Shown here: positions 27,564 to 36,695 of the stretch, in pieces
Layout of the letters: every line of letters begins with the position of its first letter
Numbering within the stretch: the stretch's first letter is position 1
Assembly: GCF_002564025.1 (NCBI RefSeq)
Contig: NZ_PDJH01000001.1
Location: forward strand, 2,790,001 to 2,854,000
Origin: Flavimobilis soli
GTDB lineage: Bacteria > Actinomycetota > Actinomycetes > Actinomycetales > Cellulomonadaceae
DNA: 64,000 bases
Reading direction: 5' to 3'
Translations under genes and position numbers: made by a program
The notes under the pieces: model-generated
Seen by the model: the letters and a program-made list of their open reading frames with translations, nothing else
Told to the model about the DNA's origin: nothing
Databases searched by the model: none

Positions 27564-28070
27564 GTGACTGTCGCCGTCTGCCCCGGGTCGTTCGACCCCT
27601 TCACGCTCGGCCACCTCGACGTGGTCCGCCGCGCCTCGTCTCTCTTCGACGAGGTCGTCGTGGGCGTCGCCCGCAACTCCGCCAAGAACGCGCTCCTCGA
27701 CCCCGAGACGCGTGTCCGGCTCGCGAGCGACGCCGTCGCGGACCTGCCCAACGTGCGCGTCGACGTCGTGCCCGGGCTCCTCGTCGACTTCTGCCGCGAG
27801 GTCGGCGCGCGAGCGATCGTCAAGGGCCTGCGCGGCGGCGCCGACCTCGACGCCGAGTCGCCCATGGCTCTGATGAACCGCCACCTCACCGGTGTCGAGA
27901 CCGTCTTCGTCGTCGGCGACCAGGCGCTCGCGCACGTCGCGTCCTCGATGGTCAAGGACGTCGCCCGCTACGGCGGACCGATCGACGACCTCGTGCCGCC
28001 CGGCGTCGCGGACGCCGTCCGCGCCGCCCTCGCCGCCCTCGCCGCTCGAACCCAGGAGGCAGGCCGATGA
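27564..28070 (+). CDS. coaD: Phosphopantetheine adenylyltransferase
   Basis: A 168-residue nucleotidyltransferase making dephospho-CoA from 4'-phosphopantetheine and ATP. The T/HxGH motif is in CPGSFDPFTLGHLDVV; other family blocks are AIVKGLRGGADLD, with the substrate-binding Arg, and HVASSMVKDVARYGG near the C-terminus. GTG start. The stop overlaps the next gene by 4 bp. Confidence 0.96.
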   Translation: MTVAVCPGSFDPFTLGHLDVVRRASSLFDEVVVGVARNSAKNALLDPETRVRLASDAVADLPNVRVDVVPGLLVDFCREVGARAIVKGLRGGADLDAESPMALMNRHLTGVETVFVVGDQALAHVASSMVKDVARYGGPIDDLVPPGVADAVRAALAALAARTQEAGR

Positions 28071-28564
28071 CCGACGACATGCGGCACCAGGACCCGATCG
28101 CGCTGCTCGACGCGCTCACCGACGTCGTGCACGCCGCCCGCGCCATGCCCATGTCGGCGTCAGTCCTCGTCAACCGCGCCGAGGTCCTGGACCTCGTCGA
28201 GCAGATCCGTGCGTCGCTGCCGGAACAGCTCTCGCGCGCCGACGAGGTGCTCTCCGAGGCGGACGGCCGGCTCGCCGACGCCGAGGAGCAGGCCGAGCGC
28301 ATCATCGCGGCCGCCCGGGCGCGCGCCGCACAGCTCGTCACGCAGGAGCAGGTCGCCGTCCAGGCGCAGGCTCACGCCCACGAGATCGTCGAGCGGGCCC
28401 AGGAGGAGAGCGCACGGCTGCGCCACGAGGCGGACGACTACTGCGACCGCAGGCTCGCCGAGTTCGAGATCGACCTCGGCAAGGTCCTCACGCAGGTCCA
28501 GGCCGGCCGGGCGCGCCTGGCCGAGCGCCTCGACGACGCGGCTGATTCCGAGCAGGAGCGCTAG
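28067..28564 (+). CDS. SepIVA/DivIVA-like coiled-coil protein
   Basis: A 165-residue, highly charged, mostly helical protein. MSASVLVNRAEVLDLVEQIRASLP resembles the N-terminal membrane-curvature module of DivIVA-type proteins. A long Ala/Glu/Arg-rich coiled coil runs from about residue 55 to 150. In mycobacteria the septation factor SepIVA is encoded just before the DUF177, rnc and mutM genes, and the same order is seen here, so it is probably the orthologue. It is shorter than mycobacterial SepIVA. A role in cell division or wall growth is inferred from synteny only. Confidence 0.7.
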   Translation: MTDDMRHQDPIALLDALTDVVHAARAMPMSASVLVNRAEVLDLVEQIRASLPEQLSRADEVLSEADGRLADAEEQAERIIAAARARAAQLVTQEQVAVQAQAHAHEIVERAQEESARLRHEADDYCDRRLAEFEIDLGKVLTQVQAGRARLAERLDDAADSEQER

Positions 28565-28665
28565 ACCTCACACGCGGCCCACCAGGTGCGACGGCGTCAG
28601 GCCACTAAGATGGGGTGTTCTCCGGTCCCGCCGGAGGGCGAGGCAACCGAGCAGGAGTGAGAACC

Positions 28666-29280
28666 GTGGACACCAGAACGCCTGACCGCCGATCCCCCTG
28701 GGTGATCGACGTTCACGACCTGTCGCACCGTCCCGGGTCGATGCGCACCCTCGAGCGGACCGCCCCCGCGCCCGCCGACCTCGGCACGGCCGTCATCGGT
28801 GTCCCCGAGGGAACCGACATCGAGCTCGACCTCCGCCTCGAGTCCGTCATGGAAGGAATCCTCGTGACGGGCACCGTCGGCGGCGAGGCCGTCGGCGAGT
28901 GCGTGCGCTGCCTCGAGGAGGTCCGCGAGGACCTCGACACCCAGCTCACCGAGCTGTTCGTCTACCCGGAGCGCGCGGCCGCAGCCGTCGCGGAGGGAGA
29001 CGACGAGGAGGCTGACGAGGTCTTCGAGGTCGTCGACGAGCTGCTCGACCTCGAGCCCGTCGTGCGCGACGCCGTCGTCATGAACCTGCCGTTCCGCCCG
29101 CTGTGCCAGCCCGACTGCCGCGGCCTGTGCTCCGAGTGCGGCGTCCGCCTGAGCGACCCGGGCAACGAGGACCACCACCACGAGTCGATCGACCCCCGCT
29201 GGAAGGCCCTCCAGGGCCTCGGCGAGCTGAGCCAGGACGGCGAGGGGAGCGGCGGCGAGGGCGAGGAGACGGACCGGTGA
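28666..29280 (+). CDS. DUF177 (YceD-like) protein
   Basis: A 204-residue cytoplasmic protein of the YceD family. [18 protein letters not shown] and [16 protein letters not shown] hold six Cys residues, a likely zinc site. The acidic linker and tail ([18 protein letters not shown]) are typical. The GTG at 28666 is preferred because AGGAG lies 9 bp upstream; another GTG lies three codons earlier. YceD is generally linked to rRNA and L32 biology, and the gene normally precedes rpmF; here rnc follows directly with a 4-bp overlap. Confidence 0.85.
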   Translation: MDTRTPDRRSPWVIDVHDLSHRPGSMRTLERTAPAPADLGTAVIGVPEGTDIELDLRLESVMEGILVTGTVGGEAVGECVRCLEEVREDLDTQLTELFVYPERAAAAVAEGDDEEADEVFEVVDELLDLEPVVRDAVVMNLPFRPLCQPDCRGLCSECGVRLSDPGNEDHHHESIDPRWKALQGLGELSQDGEGSGGEGEETDR

Positions 29281-29978
29281 GCGTCACCGCCCGCCCCACG
29301 CCCGCGCAGCTCGCCGAGGCCCTCGGGGTCGAGCTCGACCCGGACATCCTGGTCCTCGCCCTGACGCACCGCAGCTTCGCGCACGAAGCGGGCGGCATTC
29401 CGACGAACGAGCGTCTCGAGTTCCTCGGTGACTCGGTCCTCGGGCTCGTCGCGACCGAGGCGCTCTACCGCCGCTTCCCGGACCTGCCCGAGGGCGAGCT
29501 CGCGAAGATGCGCTCCGCGGTCGTGTCGCAGCGTGCGCTCGCCGAGGTCGCGCGCACGCTCGACCTCGGCTCGTACATCCTCCTGGGCAAGGGGGAGACC
29601 CGGACCGGCGGTGCCGACAAGGACTCGATCCTCTCCGACACGGTCGAGGCGATCATCGGCGCGGTGTACCTGAGCCACGGTCTCGAGGTCGCGCGGACGT
29701 TCGTGCACTCGCTCGTCGACCCGCTGCTGAAGACGGCCGCGGGCCTCGGCGCCGGCCTCGACTGGAAGACGAGCCTGCAGGAGGCCGCCGCGGAGCGGTC
29801 GCTCGGCGTCCCGCAGTACGAGTCGTCGGCCGAGGGCCCCGACCACGCGCGCGTGTTCACGTCGCGCGTCCGCCTGAGCGGTGAGGTGCGTGGCACCGGC
29901 ACGGGCACGGCGAAGAAGCACGCCGAGCAGCAGGCGGCCGAGGAGGCCTACCGCTGGATCAACCGACAGGATGCCTGA
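29277..29978 (+). CDS. rnc: Ribonuclease III
   Basis: A 233-residue double-strand-specific endoribonuclease for rRNA processing. The catalytic signature [14 protein letters not shown] and the second acidic helix [12 protein letters not shown] are in the RNase III domain (residues about 10-155). A C-terminal double-stranded RNA-binding domain follows ([12 protein letters not shown] to [13 protein letters not shown]). GTG start behind GAGGAG, overlapping the DUF177 stop; the stop overlaps mutM. Confidence 0.96.
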   Translation: MSVTARPTPAQLAEALGVELDPDILVLALTHRSFAHEAGGIPTNERLEFLGDSVLGLVATEALYRRFPDLPEGELAKMRSAVVSQRALAEVARTLDLGSYILLGKGETRTGGADKDSILSDTVEAIIGAVYLSHGLEVARTFVHSLVDPLLKTAAGLGAGLDWKTSLQEAAAERSLGVPQYESSAEGPDHARVFTSRVRLSGEVRGTGTGTAKKHAEQQAAEEAYRWINRQDA

Positions 29979-30909
29979 GCTTCCCGAGGTCGAGACCGTC
30001 CGTGACGGGGTCGCGCGGCACGTCGTCGGCGGCCGTGTCACCGACGTCCAGGTCTTCCGGGACTACTCGGTGCGCCGCCACGTCGGCGGTCCGGTCGACC
30101 TCGCGGCGCGGCTCGACGGCGCGCGTCTCGACGCCGCGGTGCGCCGCGGCAAGTACCTCTGGGTCCCGCTCTCCACGGGGACGGCGCCGACGGGGGAGGC
30201 GCTGCTCGTACACCTCGGCATGAGCGGCCAGCTGCTCGTCTCCCACGCGGACGACGACGCCCCTGCGCACCGGCACCTGCGCGTCCGGATGCGCGTCGAG
30301 ATGCCCGACGGCGCCGCGCGTCACCTCGACTTCGTCGACCAGCGCACGTTCGGCCATCTCGCGGTCGAGGAGCTCGTCCCCACGCCCGACGGGCGTCCCG
30401 GCGGGCTCGGGACGGACGTCGCGGCGCTCCCGCGCTCGGTCGCGCACGTCGGGCGCGACCTGCTCGACCTGAGCCTCGACGACCGCGACCTCGCCGCGCT
30501 CGTGGCGCAGGTCCGGCGTCGGGCGAGCGGCATCAAGCGGATCCTGCTCGACCAGACCCTCACGTCCGGCGTCGGCAACATCTACGCGGACGAGGCGCTG
30601 TGGCGCGCCCGCGTGCACCCCGAGCGCCGCGGTGACGCGCTGCGACCCGTCCAGGTCCGCTCCGTGCTCGACTCCGCGCGCGCCGTCATGACGGCCGCGC
30701 TGCGGGCCGGCGGGACGAGCTTCGACTCCCTGTATGTCAACGTCAACGGAGAGTCCGGCTACTTCTCGCGCAGCCTCGAGGCGTACGGCCGCGCGGGCCA
30801 GCCGTGCTCGCGCTGCGGCACCCCGATCGAGCGCATGAGCTTCATGAACCGCTCCTCGCACGTGTGCCCGCGCTGCCAGCCACGACCACGCGGCGTGAGA
30901 CCGTCCTGA
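29971..30909 (+). CDS. mutM: Formamidopyrimidine-DNA glycosylase
   Basis: A 312-residue bifunctional glycosylase/AP lyase that removes 8-oxoguanine. The N-terminal catalytic residues are in [10 protein letters not shown] (Pro2 and Glu3 after Met removal). The conserved Lys is in RRGKYLWV, the H2TH region includes [16 protein letters not shown], and a CxxC...CxxC zinc finger is at the C-terminus (CSRCGTP and CPRCQ). The ATG overlaps the end of rnc. In many actinobacteria smc follows; here it does not. Confidence 0.96.
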   Translation: MPELPEVETVRDGVARHVVGGRVTDVQVFRDYSVRRHVGGPVDLAARLDGARLDAAVRRGKYLWVPLSTGTAPTGEALLVHLGMSGQLLVSHADDDAPAHRHLRVRMRVEMPDGAARHLDFVDQRTFGHLAVEELVPTPDGRPGGLGTDVAALPRSVAHVGRDLLDLSLDDRDLAALVAQVRRRASGIKRILLDQTLTSGVGNIYADEALWRARVHPERRGDALRPVQVRSVLDSARAVMTAALRAGGTSFDSLYVNVNGESGYFSRSLEAYGRAGQPCSRCGTPIERMSFMNRSSHVCPRCQPRPRGVRPS

Positions 30910-30958
30910 TTCGCCCGGTACATGCCGTGCGCCGCTGCGTGAGCCGCGCGGATCGGTC

Positions 30959-30972
30959 GGTACCATGGTCCT
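30959..30972. promoter_or_regulatory. Possible operator immediately upstream of the response regulator
   Basis: GGTACCATGGTCCT is an imperfect inverted repeat with core ACCATGGT, ending at the base before the regulator's ATG. It matches 10 of 14 positions of the central part of the mycobacterial DosR box and shares the CC-(A/T)(A/T)-GG centre with the better site upstream of cydA. It could mark autoregulation, but chance similarity is quite possible. Confidence 0.3.
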
Positions 30973-31644
30973 ATGCGAGCGACCAACGCCACTGAGCCGA
31001 GCGCCGGACCGATCACCGTCATGATCGTCGACGACCACGAGGTCGTGCGACGCGGCATCGCCGAGGTCGTCGACCGGTCCGAAGGGCTCAGCGTCGTCGC
31101 TGAGGCCGGCTCGGTCGCCGAGGGCCAGCGCCGCGCGGCGCTCGTCCAGCCCCAGGTGATCCTCGTCGACCTGCAGCTCCCCGACGGCACGGGCATCGAC
31201 CTGATCCGTCGCCTGGCCGCGGCGGGCTCGACCGCCCGCCCGATCGTGCTCACGTCGTTCGACGACGACCGCGCTCTCGCCGAGGCGCTCGACGCCGGTG
31301 CGGCCGCCTACCTCCTCAAGAGCGTGCGCGGCGCGGAGATCTCCGACGTCATCCACGCCGTCGCCGCGGGCCGCGTCCTGCTCGACGAGCGCACCGTCAC
31401 GCGGCGCCGTGCCGAGCACGAGGACCCGACCGCGGACCTCACGCCGAGCGAGCTGCGCGTCGTCGACCTCATCGGCGAGGGCCTGTCCAACCGCGAGATC
31501 GCGGAGCGCCTCTCCGTCGCCGAGAAGACGGTCAAGAACCACATCACGTCGCTCCTCGCGAAGATGGGGCTCCAGCGCCGCACCCAGGTCGCCGCGTGGG
31601 CCGCAGGCCGCAAGAACCGCGAGTGGTCGACCGACCCGCACTGA
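30973..31644 (+). CDS. NarL/DosR-like response regulator
   Basis: A 223-residue two-component regulator. The receiver domain has the acidic pocket IVDDHEVV, the phospho-acceptor Asp66 in ILVDLQLPDG, the switch Thr/Ser in IVLTSFDDD and Lys in AYLLKSV. The LuxR-type HTH near residues 155-215 contains LTPSELRVVDLIGEGLSN and VAEKTVKNHITSLLAKMG. The latter strongly resembles mycobacterial DosR/DevR (AEKTVKN, LLAKLG, ERRTQ). No kinase gene adjoins it, but a DosS-like kinase lies 1.6 kb away on the other strand, beyond an M20 peptidase gene, and is its likely partner. Confidence 0.85.
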   Translation: MRATNATEPSAGPITVMIVDDHEVVRRGIAEVVDRSEGLSVVAEAGSVAEGQRRAALVQPQVILVDLQLPDGTGIDLIRRLAAAGSTARPIVLTSFDDDRALAEALDAGAAAYLLKSVRGAEISDVIHAVAAGRVLLDERTVTRRRAEHEDPTADLTPSELRVVDLIGEGLSNREIAERLSVAEKTVKNHITSLLAKMGLQRRTQVAAWAAGRKNREWSTDPH

Positions 31645-31719
31645 CAGACCAGCACCGACCGGTCCGCGCCCGGTCTGCCGGGCGCTGACACGCACCCAGC
31701 ACGACGAGAGGCACGACCC

Positions 31720-33141
31720 GTGAGCGACTCCACGCCCGACCAGACCAGCACCACGTCTCAGGGCGGGGACGTCGCACGGCTGCGCACCGCCGTCGAGCGC
31801 CACATGCCGCGCGGTCTCGCCGACCTCGCCGAGCTCGTCGCGATCCCGTCGATCGCCGACCCGCAGGTCGTGCCGCCCGAGCGCTGCACCGAGGCCGCGC
31901 TGTGGGTGCGTGACGCGCTGCGCGACCTCGGCATCGACTCCGAGCTCGTGCCGACGCCGGACGGCACCGACGCGGTCATCGGCTACCGCGAGGGCCCTGC
32001 GGGCTCGCCGACCGTCCTCCTCTACGCGCACTACGACGTCCAGCCACCCCTCGACGAGGCCGCGTGGACCACGCCGCCCTTCGAGCTGACCGAGCGCGGC
32101 GGCCGTCTCTACGGGCGCGGTGCGGCGGACTGCAAGGGGAACATCGTCGCCCACCTCACCGCCCTGCGTGCCCTGCGCGACGAGGCCGAGGCAGCCGGCA
32201 CGGACGGCTACCCGGTCACTTTGCGCGTCGTCGTCGAGGGGTCCGAGGAGCAGGGGACGGGCGGACTCGAGCAGTACCTGCTCGCGCACCCCGACGAGCT
32301 CCCGGCCGACGTCGTCCTTGTCGCCGACGCGGGCAACGTCGCCGAGGGCGTCCCGACGCTCACGACGTCGCTGCGGGGCTCCGCCGACATCGACGTCGAG
32401 GTCCGCACGCTCGCGGGACCGCTCCACTCAGGTCAGTACGGCGGCGCCGCACCCGACCCGCTCGGCGCCCTCATCGCGATGCTCGCGAGCCTGCGCGACG
32501 GCGACGGCGTCGTCACGGTCGACGGCCTCGACGCGAGCGGCACGTGGGACGGCGCGCAGTACGACCCCGAGACGTTCCGCAAGGACGCGAGCATCCTCGA
32601 CGGTGTCGAGATCACGGGCCGCGGCACCGTGAGCGACACCCTGTGGGCGCGGCCTGCCCTCACCGTCACGGGCATCGACGGCCCGCGCGTCGTCGGCGCG
32701 GTCAACGCGGTCCAGGCGAGCGCCCGTGCCCACCTGAACCTCCGCGTCCCGCCGGGCACCGACCCGGCCGAGGCGCAGGACCTCCTCGTCGCGCACCTCG
32801 AGCGGCGCGTGCCGTGGGGCGCCCACCTGAAGATCGACCGCGACGCTCCCGGCAAGCCGTTCAGCGCCCGCACCGACGGCCCCGCGTTCGCGGTGCTCGG
32901 CCGGGCGCTCGCCGATGCGTTCGGCGTCGACTCGACGGTCACCGCGGGCGAGGGCGGGTCCATCCCGCTGTGCTCGGTGTTCCAGGAGGTCAACCCCGAC
33001 GCGGAGATCGTGCTCATGGGCTGCGAGGAGCCTGCTGCGCTCATCCACGCGCCCAACGAGAGCGTGTCCCCGCACGAGATCGAGAAGCTGGCCCTCGGCG
33101 AGGCGCTCTTCCTCACGCGACTCGGCGCCGCGACCGCCTGA
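31720..33141 (+). CDS. M20 family dipeptidase
   Basis: A 473-residue zinc aminopeptidase/dipeptidase with no signal peptide, so cytoplasmic. Metal ligands can be assigned: His in LYAHYDVQP, bridging Asp in GRGAADCKGN, catalytic Glu pair in VEGSEEQG, Asp in LVADAGNV, and His in ALIHAPNES. The lid/dimerisation domain with HSGQYGG lies in between. It cleaves dipeptides or similar amides; the substrate is unknown. A GTG start is used. It lies between the response regulator and its likely kinase without an obvious functional link. Confidence 0.9.
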   Translation: MSDSTPDQTSTTSQGGDVARLRTAVERHMPRGLADLAELVAIPSIADPQVVPPERCTEAALWVRDALRDLGIDSELVPTPDGTDAVIGYREGPAGSPTVLLYAHYDVQPPLDEAAWTTPPFELTERGGRLYGRGAADCKGNIVAHLTALRALRDEAEAAGTDGYPVTLRVVVEGSEEQGTGGLEQYLLAHPDELPADVVLVADAGNVAEGVPTLTTSLRGSADIDVEVRTLAGPLHSGQYGGAAPDPLGALIAMLASLRDGDGVVTVDGLDASGTWDGAQYDPETFRKDASILDGVEITGRGTVSDTLWARPALTVTGIDGPRVVGAVNAVQASARAHLNLRVPPGTDPAEAQDLLVAHLERRVPWGAHLKIDRDAPGKPFSARTDGPAFAVLGRALADAFGVDSTVTAGEGGSIPLCSVFQEVNPDAEIVLMGCEEPAALIHAPNESVSPHEIEKLALGEALFLTRLGAATA

Positions 33142-33170
33142 GCCGGGCTGGCCGCGAGGCCTGGAGCCGC

Positions 33171-33206
33171 GGTGCTGGAGCGCCCACGGGCGCTCCAGCG
33201 TGCACC
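33171..33206. terminator. Hairpin between convergent M20 peptidase and kinase genes
   Basis: CTGGAGCGCC (33175-33184) pairs with GGCGCTCCAG (33189-33198), with further flanking pairs. There is no U-run on either strand. Position between two convergent genes supports bidirectional termination. Confidence 0.65.
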
Positions 33207-33210
33207 AGGA

Positions 33211-34917
33211 TCAGCCGAGCGGCGCCTGCCAGCGGATGACGGCGCCCTGACCCTCCGGGTTCGGCATGAGCTCGAACGTCCCGCCGTGCTGGCGGGCACG
33301 CGCCGCGAGGTTGCCCGTGCCCGAGCGGCGCCCGGACACCGAACCGAGGCCCACGCCGTCGTCGGTGACCGTCACGCACACCTCGCCGGGCAGGATCACG
33401 CCCGGCAGGGCGTCAGGGCGCGTGCTCGTGACGTCGATGCTCACCTGGACCGACGACGCGTGCGCGTGCCGGGCGGCGTTCGCGAGGCCCTCGCGCACGA
33501 CCGCGACGACGTCGTCCGCGAGACCGTCGGCCACGAGGTCGTCGATCACGTCCTCGTCGACCTGCAGCCCCTCGGTGTTCTCCGAGCCGATGACGTGGCC
33601 GTCGAGCGTGATGACCATCGAGGGCGCGAAGCTCAGGCCCGTGCGAGCGAGCGACGCCTCGCGTCGCAGACGCTCCACGACGCTCGTCGCTGCGTCCGGG
33701 TCGCGCAGCGCGTGCACGATCGCGCGGATCTGGCGCACGGTCGAGTCGACGTTGTCGAGCGCCTCCTCGACGATGCTCACGAGCTCGCTCGGGTCGACGC
33801 CGCGCGCGGCGCGTCGGCGCACCGTCTCGAGCTGCATGCCGGTCGCGAAGAGCTGCTGGATCGCGAGGTCGTGCAGGTCGCGTGCGATGCGGTCGCGCTC
33901 GCCCGCGAGCTCCGCCTCTGCCTGCGCCTGGCGCGCCGACGCGAGGATCATCGCGATCGCGGCCTGACCCGCGAAGGTCTCGGCGGTCGCCAGGTCGGAC
34001 TCGTCGAACGGCTCAGCACCCGGCTGGCGGAGCAGCACGAGCACGCCCACAGGGTCCTCGACGGTGCCCATCGGCGCGTAGAGCGCGGGGCCGAAGCGCC
34101 GCATGACGGGCACACGGATACCCGGCGCGGTCGACAGGTCGAGCAGCGTGCCCCACCCGGACGCGAGCGCCGTCCCCGCGACGCCGTCGGCCGGCACCTC
34201 CGTGCCGATGATGTCCTGCGCCGACCAGCCCTCGGCGAACTCGATGAACAACCGGCCGCGCACGCCCGGGAGGATCAGCGCCGCCGTGTCCGCCCCCGAG
34301 ATGTACCGCGACGTCGAGACGATCTCCTGGAGGACCTCCTCCTCGTCCTTCTCTCCCGACAGAAGCAGCGTCGTCAGCTCCTGGCCCGCGCGCAGCCAGC
34401 GCTCACGGCGCGCCGCGAGGTCGTACAGCTGCGCGTTCTCGACCGCGACGCTCGCCGCGGCGGCGAGCGCCATGACGATCCGCGAGTCCTCCTCTGTGAA
34501 GCCGCCGGGCTTCTCCGCGAGGTAGAGGTGCCCATAGACGGAGTCCTGGACGCGGATCGCCGCACCGAGGAACTGGTGCATCGGCGGGTGCCCGGGCGGG
34601 AAACCCTTGAACGCCGGGTCCTTCATGAGGTCGAACAGGACGAGCGTGCCGCGCGACGGGATCGTCGCGAGAACGCCGTGGTGGCCAGGCGGGTGCTCGA
34701 GCTGCGCCGCGGTGCGCTCGTCGACGCCGACCTGGACGAACGTCGTCGACTTGTCGTTCTTGTCGGTGACGTTGATCGCCGCGTAGGGCGCGCCCGTGAG
34801 GCGCGAGCACGTCTCGACGAACGTCTGGAGCACGTCGGGCAGCTCGAGGTTGGCCGCGAGGGCCAGGACCGCGTCGAGCAGCTCCTGCTCGGTGCGGCGC
34901 GGGTCGGTGAAGCTCAT
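33211..34917 (-). CDS. DosS-like GAF-domain sensor histidine kinase
   Basis: A 568-residue soluble kinase with no membrane segment. Two GAF domains (about residues 20-165 and 185-330) are followed by a HisKA_3 dimerisation domain with the phospho-acceptor His349 in ARDLHDLAIQQLF, and by an HATPase_c domain whose N-box is EGLANAARHAHA. GAF-1 contains FPPGHPPMHQFLG, matching the region that carries the heme-ligating His149 of mycobacterial DosS; His110 is the candidate ligand here. The ATG overlaps the cydC stop (ATGA), so the kinase is translated with the cytochrome bd assembly transporter. The partner is probably the DosR-like regulator at 30973. Oxygen, NO, CO or redox sensing is inferred, not shown. 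Confidence 0.83.
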   Translation of the reverse strand: MSFTDPRRTEQELLDAVLALAANLELPDVLQTFVETCSRLTGAPYAAINVTDKNDKSTTFVQVGVDERTAAQLEHPPGHHGVLATIPSRGTLVLFDLMKDPAFKGFPPGHPPMHQFLGAAIRVQDSVYGHLYLAEKPGGFTEEDSRIVMALAAAASVAVENAQLYDLAARRERWLRAGQELTTLLLSGEKDEEEVLQEIVSTSRYISGADTAALILPGVRGRLFIEFAEGWSAQDIIGTEVPADGVAGTALASGWGTLLDLSTAPGIRVPVMRRFGPALYAPMGTVEDPVGVLVLLRQPGAEPFDESDLATAETFAGQAAIAMILASARQAQAEAELAGERDRIARDLHDLAIQQLFATGMQLETVRRRAARGVDPSELVSIVEEALDNVDSTVRQIRAIVHALRDPDAATSVVERLRREASLARTGLSFAPSMVITLDGHVIGSENTEGLQVDEDVIDDLVADGLADDVVAVVREGLANAARHAHASSVQVSIDVTSTRPDALPGVILPGEVCVTVTDDGVGLGSVSGRRSGTGNLAARARQHGGTFELMPNPEGQGAVIRWQAPLG

Positions 34918-36695
34918 GCGGTGGGGCTCCCGTGCTCCGGGGCGGGCCGCGCGGCGGCCTGCTCGTGGTCGTAGGCCCCACGGTACGCAGGATCGTGGCT
35001 CAGGAGGTATTCGTGCGTGCCGCGTCGGGCGACGTGCGCGACGCCGTCGTCACGCCGCTCGAGGACGAGCACCTCGTCGGCGGCTTCGAGCCCGGAGAGG
35101 CGGTGCGTTGCGAGGATGACGCCGCGGCCGTCGGCGACGAGCCGGGGAAGGACCTCGGCGAAAAGGGAGCGTGCCGCGTCGTCGTCCATGTGCTCGGCAG
35201 GCTCGTCGACCGCGACGAGCGGTGCCCGGGTGAGCAGGGCGCGGGCGAGGAGCAGACGGCGTCGCTCGCCGCCCGAGACCGTGGCCCCGCCGGGGCCGAG
35301 GTCGGTGTCGAGACCGTCGGGCAGGCCGGAGAGCCACGTGTCGAGGCCGACGGCCTCGAGCGCCTCTCGCGCCTCGTCGGGGGTGACGTCGCCGCGGGCG
35401 ACGCGCAGGTTCTCGAGGAGCGTCGTGCGGAAGACGTGCGCGTCCTCGGGGGTGACGGCGACGTCCGCGCGCCGGGTCGTCAGGTCGCCGGCGTGCGGCG
35501 GGAGCAGGCCGGCGAGCGTGAGGAGCGTCGTCGTCTTGCCGGCGCCGCTCGGGCCGACGAGCGCGACGAGGCGGCCGGGGGAGAGGTCGACGTCGAGACC
35601 GCCGAGGACCGGGGCGTGCCCCGGCCAGCCGGCGGTGACGCCCTTCGCGCGGATGTGGGCGGGGCCGTCGGCCGGTGCCTCGACGGCCGCGTCGAGCGCG
35701 TCCGCCGCGGGGGCGTCGGCTGCGCCGTCGAGCAGCTCGAGGACGCGCGCGGCTGCCTCGCGCGACCGCAGCACCTGCACGGCGGCCGCGGGCAGGACGC
35801 TCGTCGCCTCGAACATCGCGAGAGGGGAGAGGACGACGACGGCGAGCTCGACGGGCGCGAGGGTGCCGGCGCCGACGGCGGGAATGCCGAGCAGGATCGC
35901 GCCGAGCACCGCGACGCCGACGGCGGCGTTCGCGAGCGCTGCGCTCGTCGCGAGCGGTCGCGCGCCGTGGTCGACGGCGTCCGCGAGGTCGTCCTCCGCG
36001 GCCTGCAGCCGCGCGAGCTGTGCGGGGAGCTGGCCCGAGACGCGCAGGGCTGCGGAGTCCTCGAGGACGGTGAGCGCGGCGTCGGACATCTCGGCGCGCG
36101 CCGCCGCGGACGCGATCTCGGTCGCGCGCGTCGCGCGGGCCGTGAGCCAGGGCGAGAGCACGCCTGCGACGAGGAGGCACACGAGCAGCACGACGGCGGC
36201 CGACGGCAGGAACGCCGCGACGAGCGCGACGGACCCGACGCCGAGGACCGCGGCGACGCCCGCGGGCACGAGTGCTCGCACGACGACGTCGCCGACCGCG
36301 TCGACGTCCGCGCCGACGCGCGCGAGCAGGTCGCCGCGGCGCAGCGCCGCGACCGCGTCGAGGCGGCCGGCGGCCAGGCGCTCGTACACGGTCGTGCGGA
36401 GGTTGGCCATGCCGCGCAGCGCGACCTCGTGCGACGCGAGCCGCTCGAGGTACCGGAACACGCCGCGCGAGATGCCGAACGCGCGCACGGAGACGGTCGC
36501 GACCGACAGCGTCAGGACGGGTGGCATCTGCGACGCGCGCGCGATGAGCCATGCCGAGACGGCGGCGAGGGCGATGGCCGAGCCGAGGGCGAGGCTGCCG
36601 AGCAGCACGGCGCTGACGACGCGGCGGCGGTCGACGTCGAGCAGCGCGATCGCGCGGCGCAGCACGTCGTCACGGGCGGGTGCGGGCGTGCTCAT
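34914..36695 (-). CDS. cydC: Thiol reductant ABC exporter subunit CydC
   Basis: A 593-residue fused membrane-ATPase half transporter. Six hydrophobic segments occupy residues about 30-310, including LASHEVALRGMANLR. The ATPase has Walker A VGPSGAGKTTTLL and signature TVSGGERRRLLLARAL. The Walker B/D-loop reads LVAVDEPAEHMDDDA, where most family members have LLDEPTAHLD, an unusual set of changes. With CydD it exports glutathione, cysteine or equivalent thiols needed to mature cytochrome bd. The start overlaps the cydD stop; the stop overlaps the kinase start. Confidence 0.9.
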   Translation of the reverse strand: MSTPAPARDDVLRRAIALLDVDRRRVVSAVLLGSLALGSAIALAAVSAWLIARASQMPPVLTLSVATVSVRAFGISRGVFRYLERLASHEVALRGMANLRTTVYERLAAGRLDAVAALRRGDLLARVGADVDAVGDVVVRALVPAGVAAVLGVGSVALVAAFLPSAAVVLLVCLLVAGVLSPWLTARATRATEIASAAARAEMSDAALTVLEDSAALRVSGQLPAQLARLQAAEDDLADAVDHGARPLATSAALANAAVGVAVLGAILLGIPAVGAGTLAPVELAVVVLSPLAMFEATSVLPAAAVQVLRSREAAARVLELLDGAADAPAADALDAAVEAPADGPAHIRAKGVTAGWPGHAPVLGGLDVDLSPGRLVALVGPSGAGKTTTLLTLAGLLPPHAGDLTTRRADVAVTPEDAHVFRTTLLENLRVARGDVTPDEAREALEAVGLDTWLSGLPDGLDTDLGPGGATVSGGERRRLLLARALLTRAPLVAVDEPAEHMDDDAARSLFAEVLPRLVADGRGVILATHRLSGLEAADEVLVLERRDDGVAHVARRGTHEYLLSHDPAYRGAYDHEQAAARPAPEHGSPTA

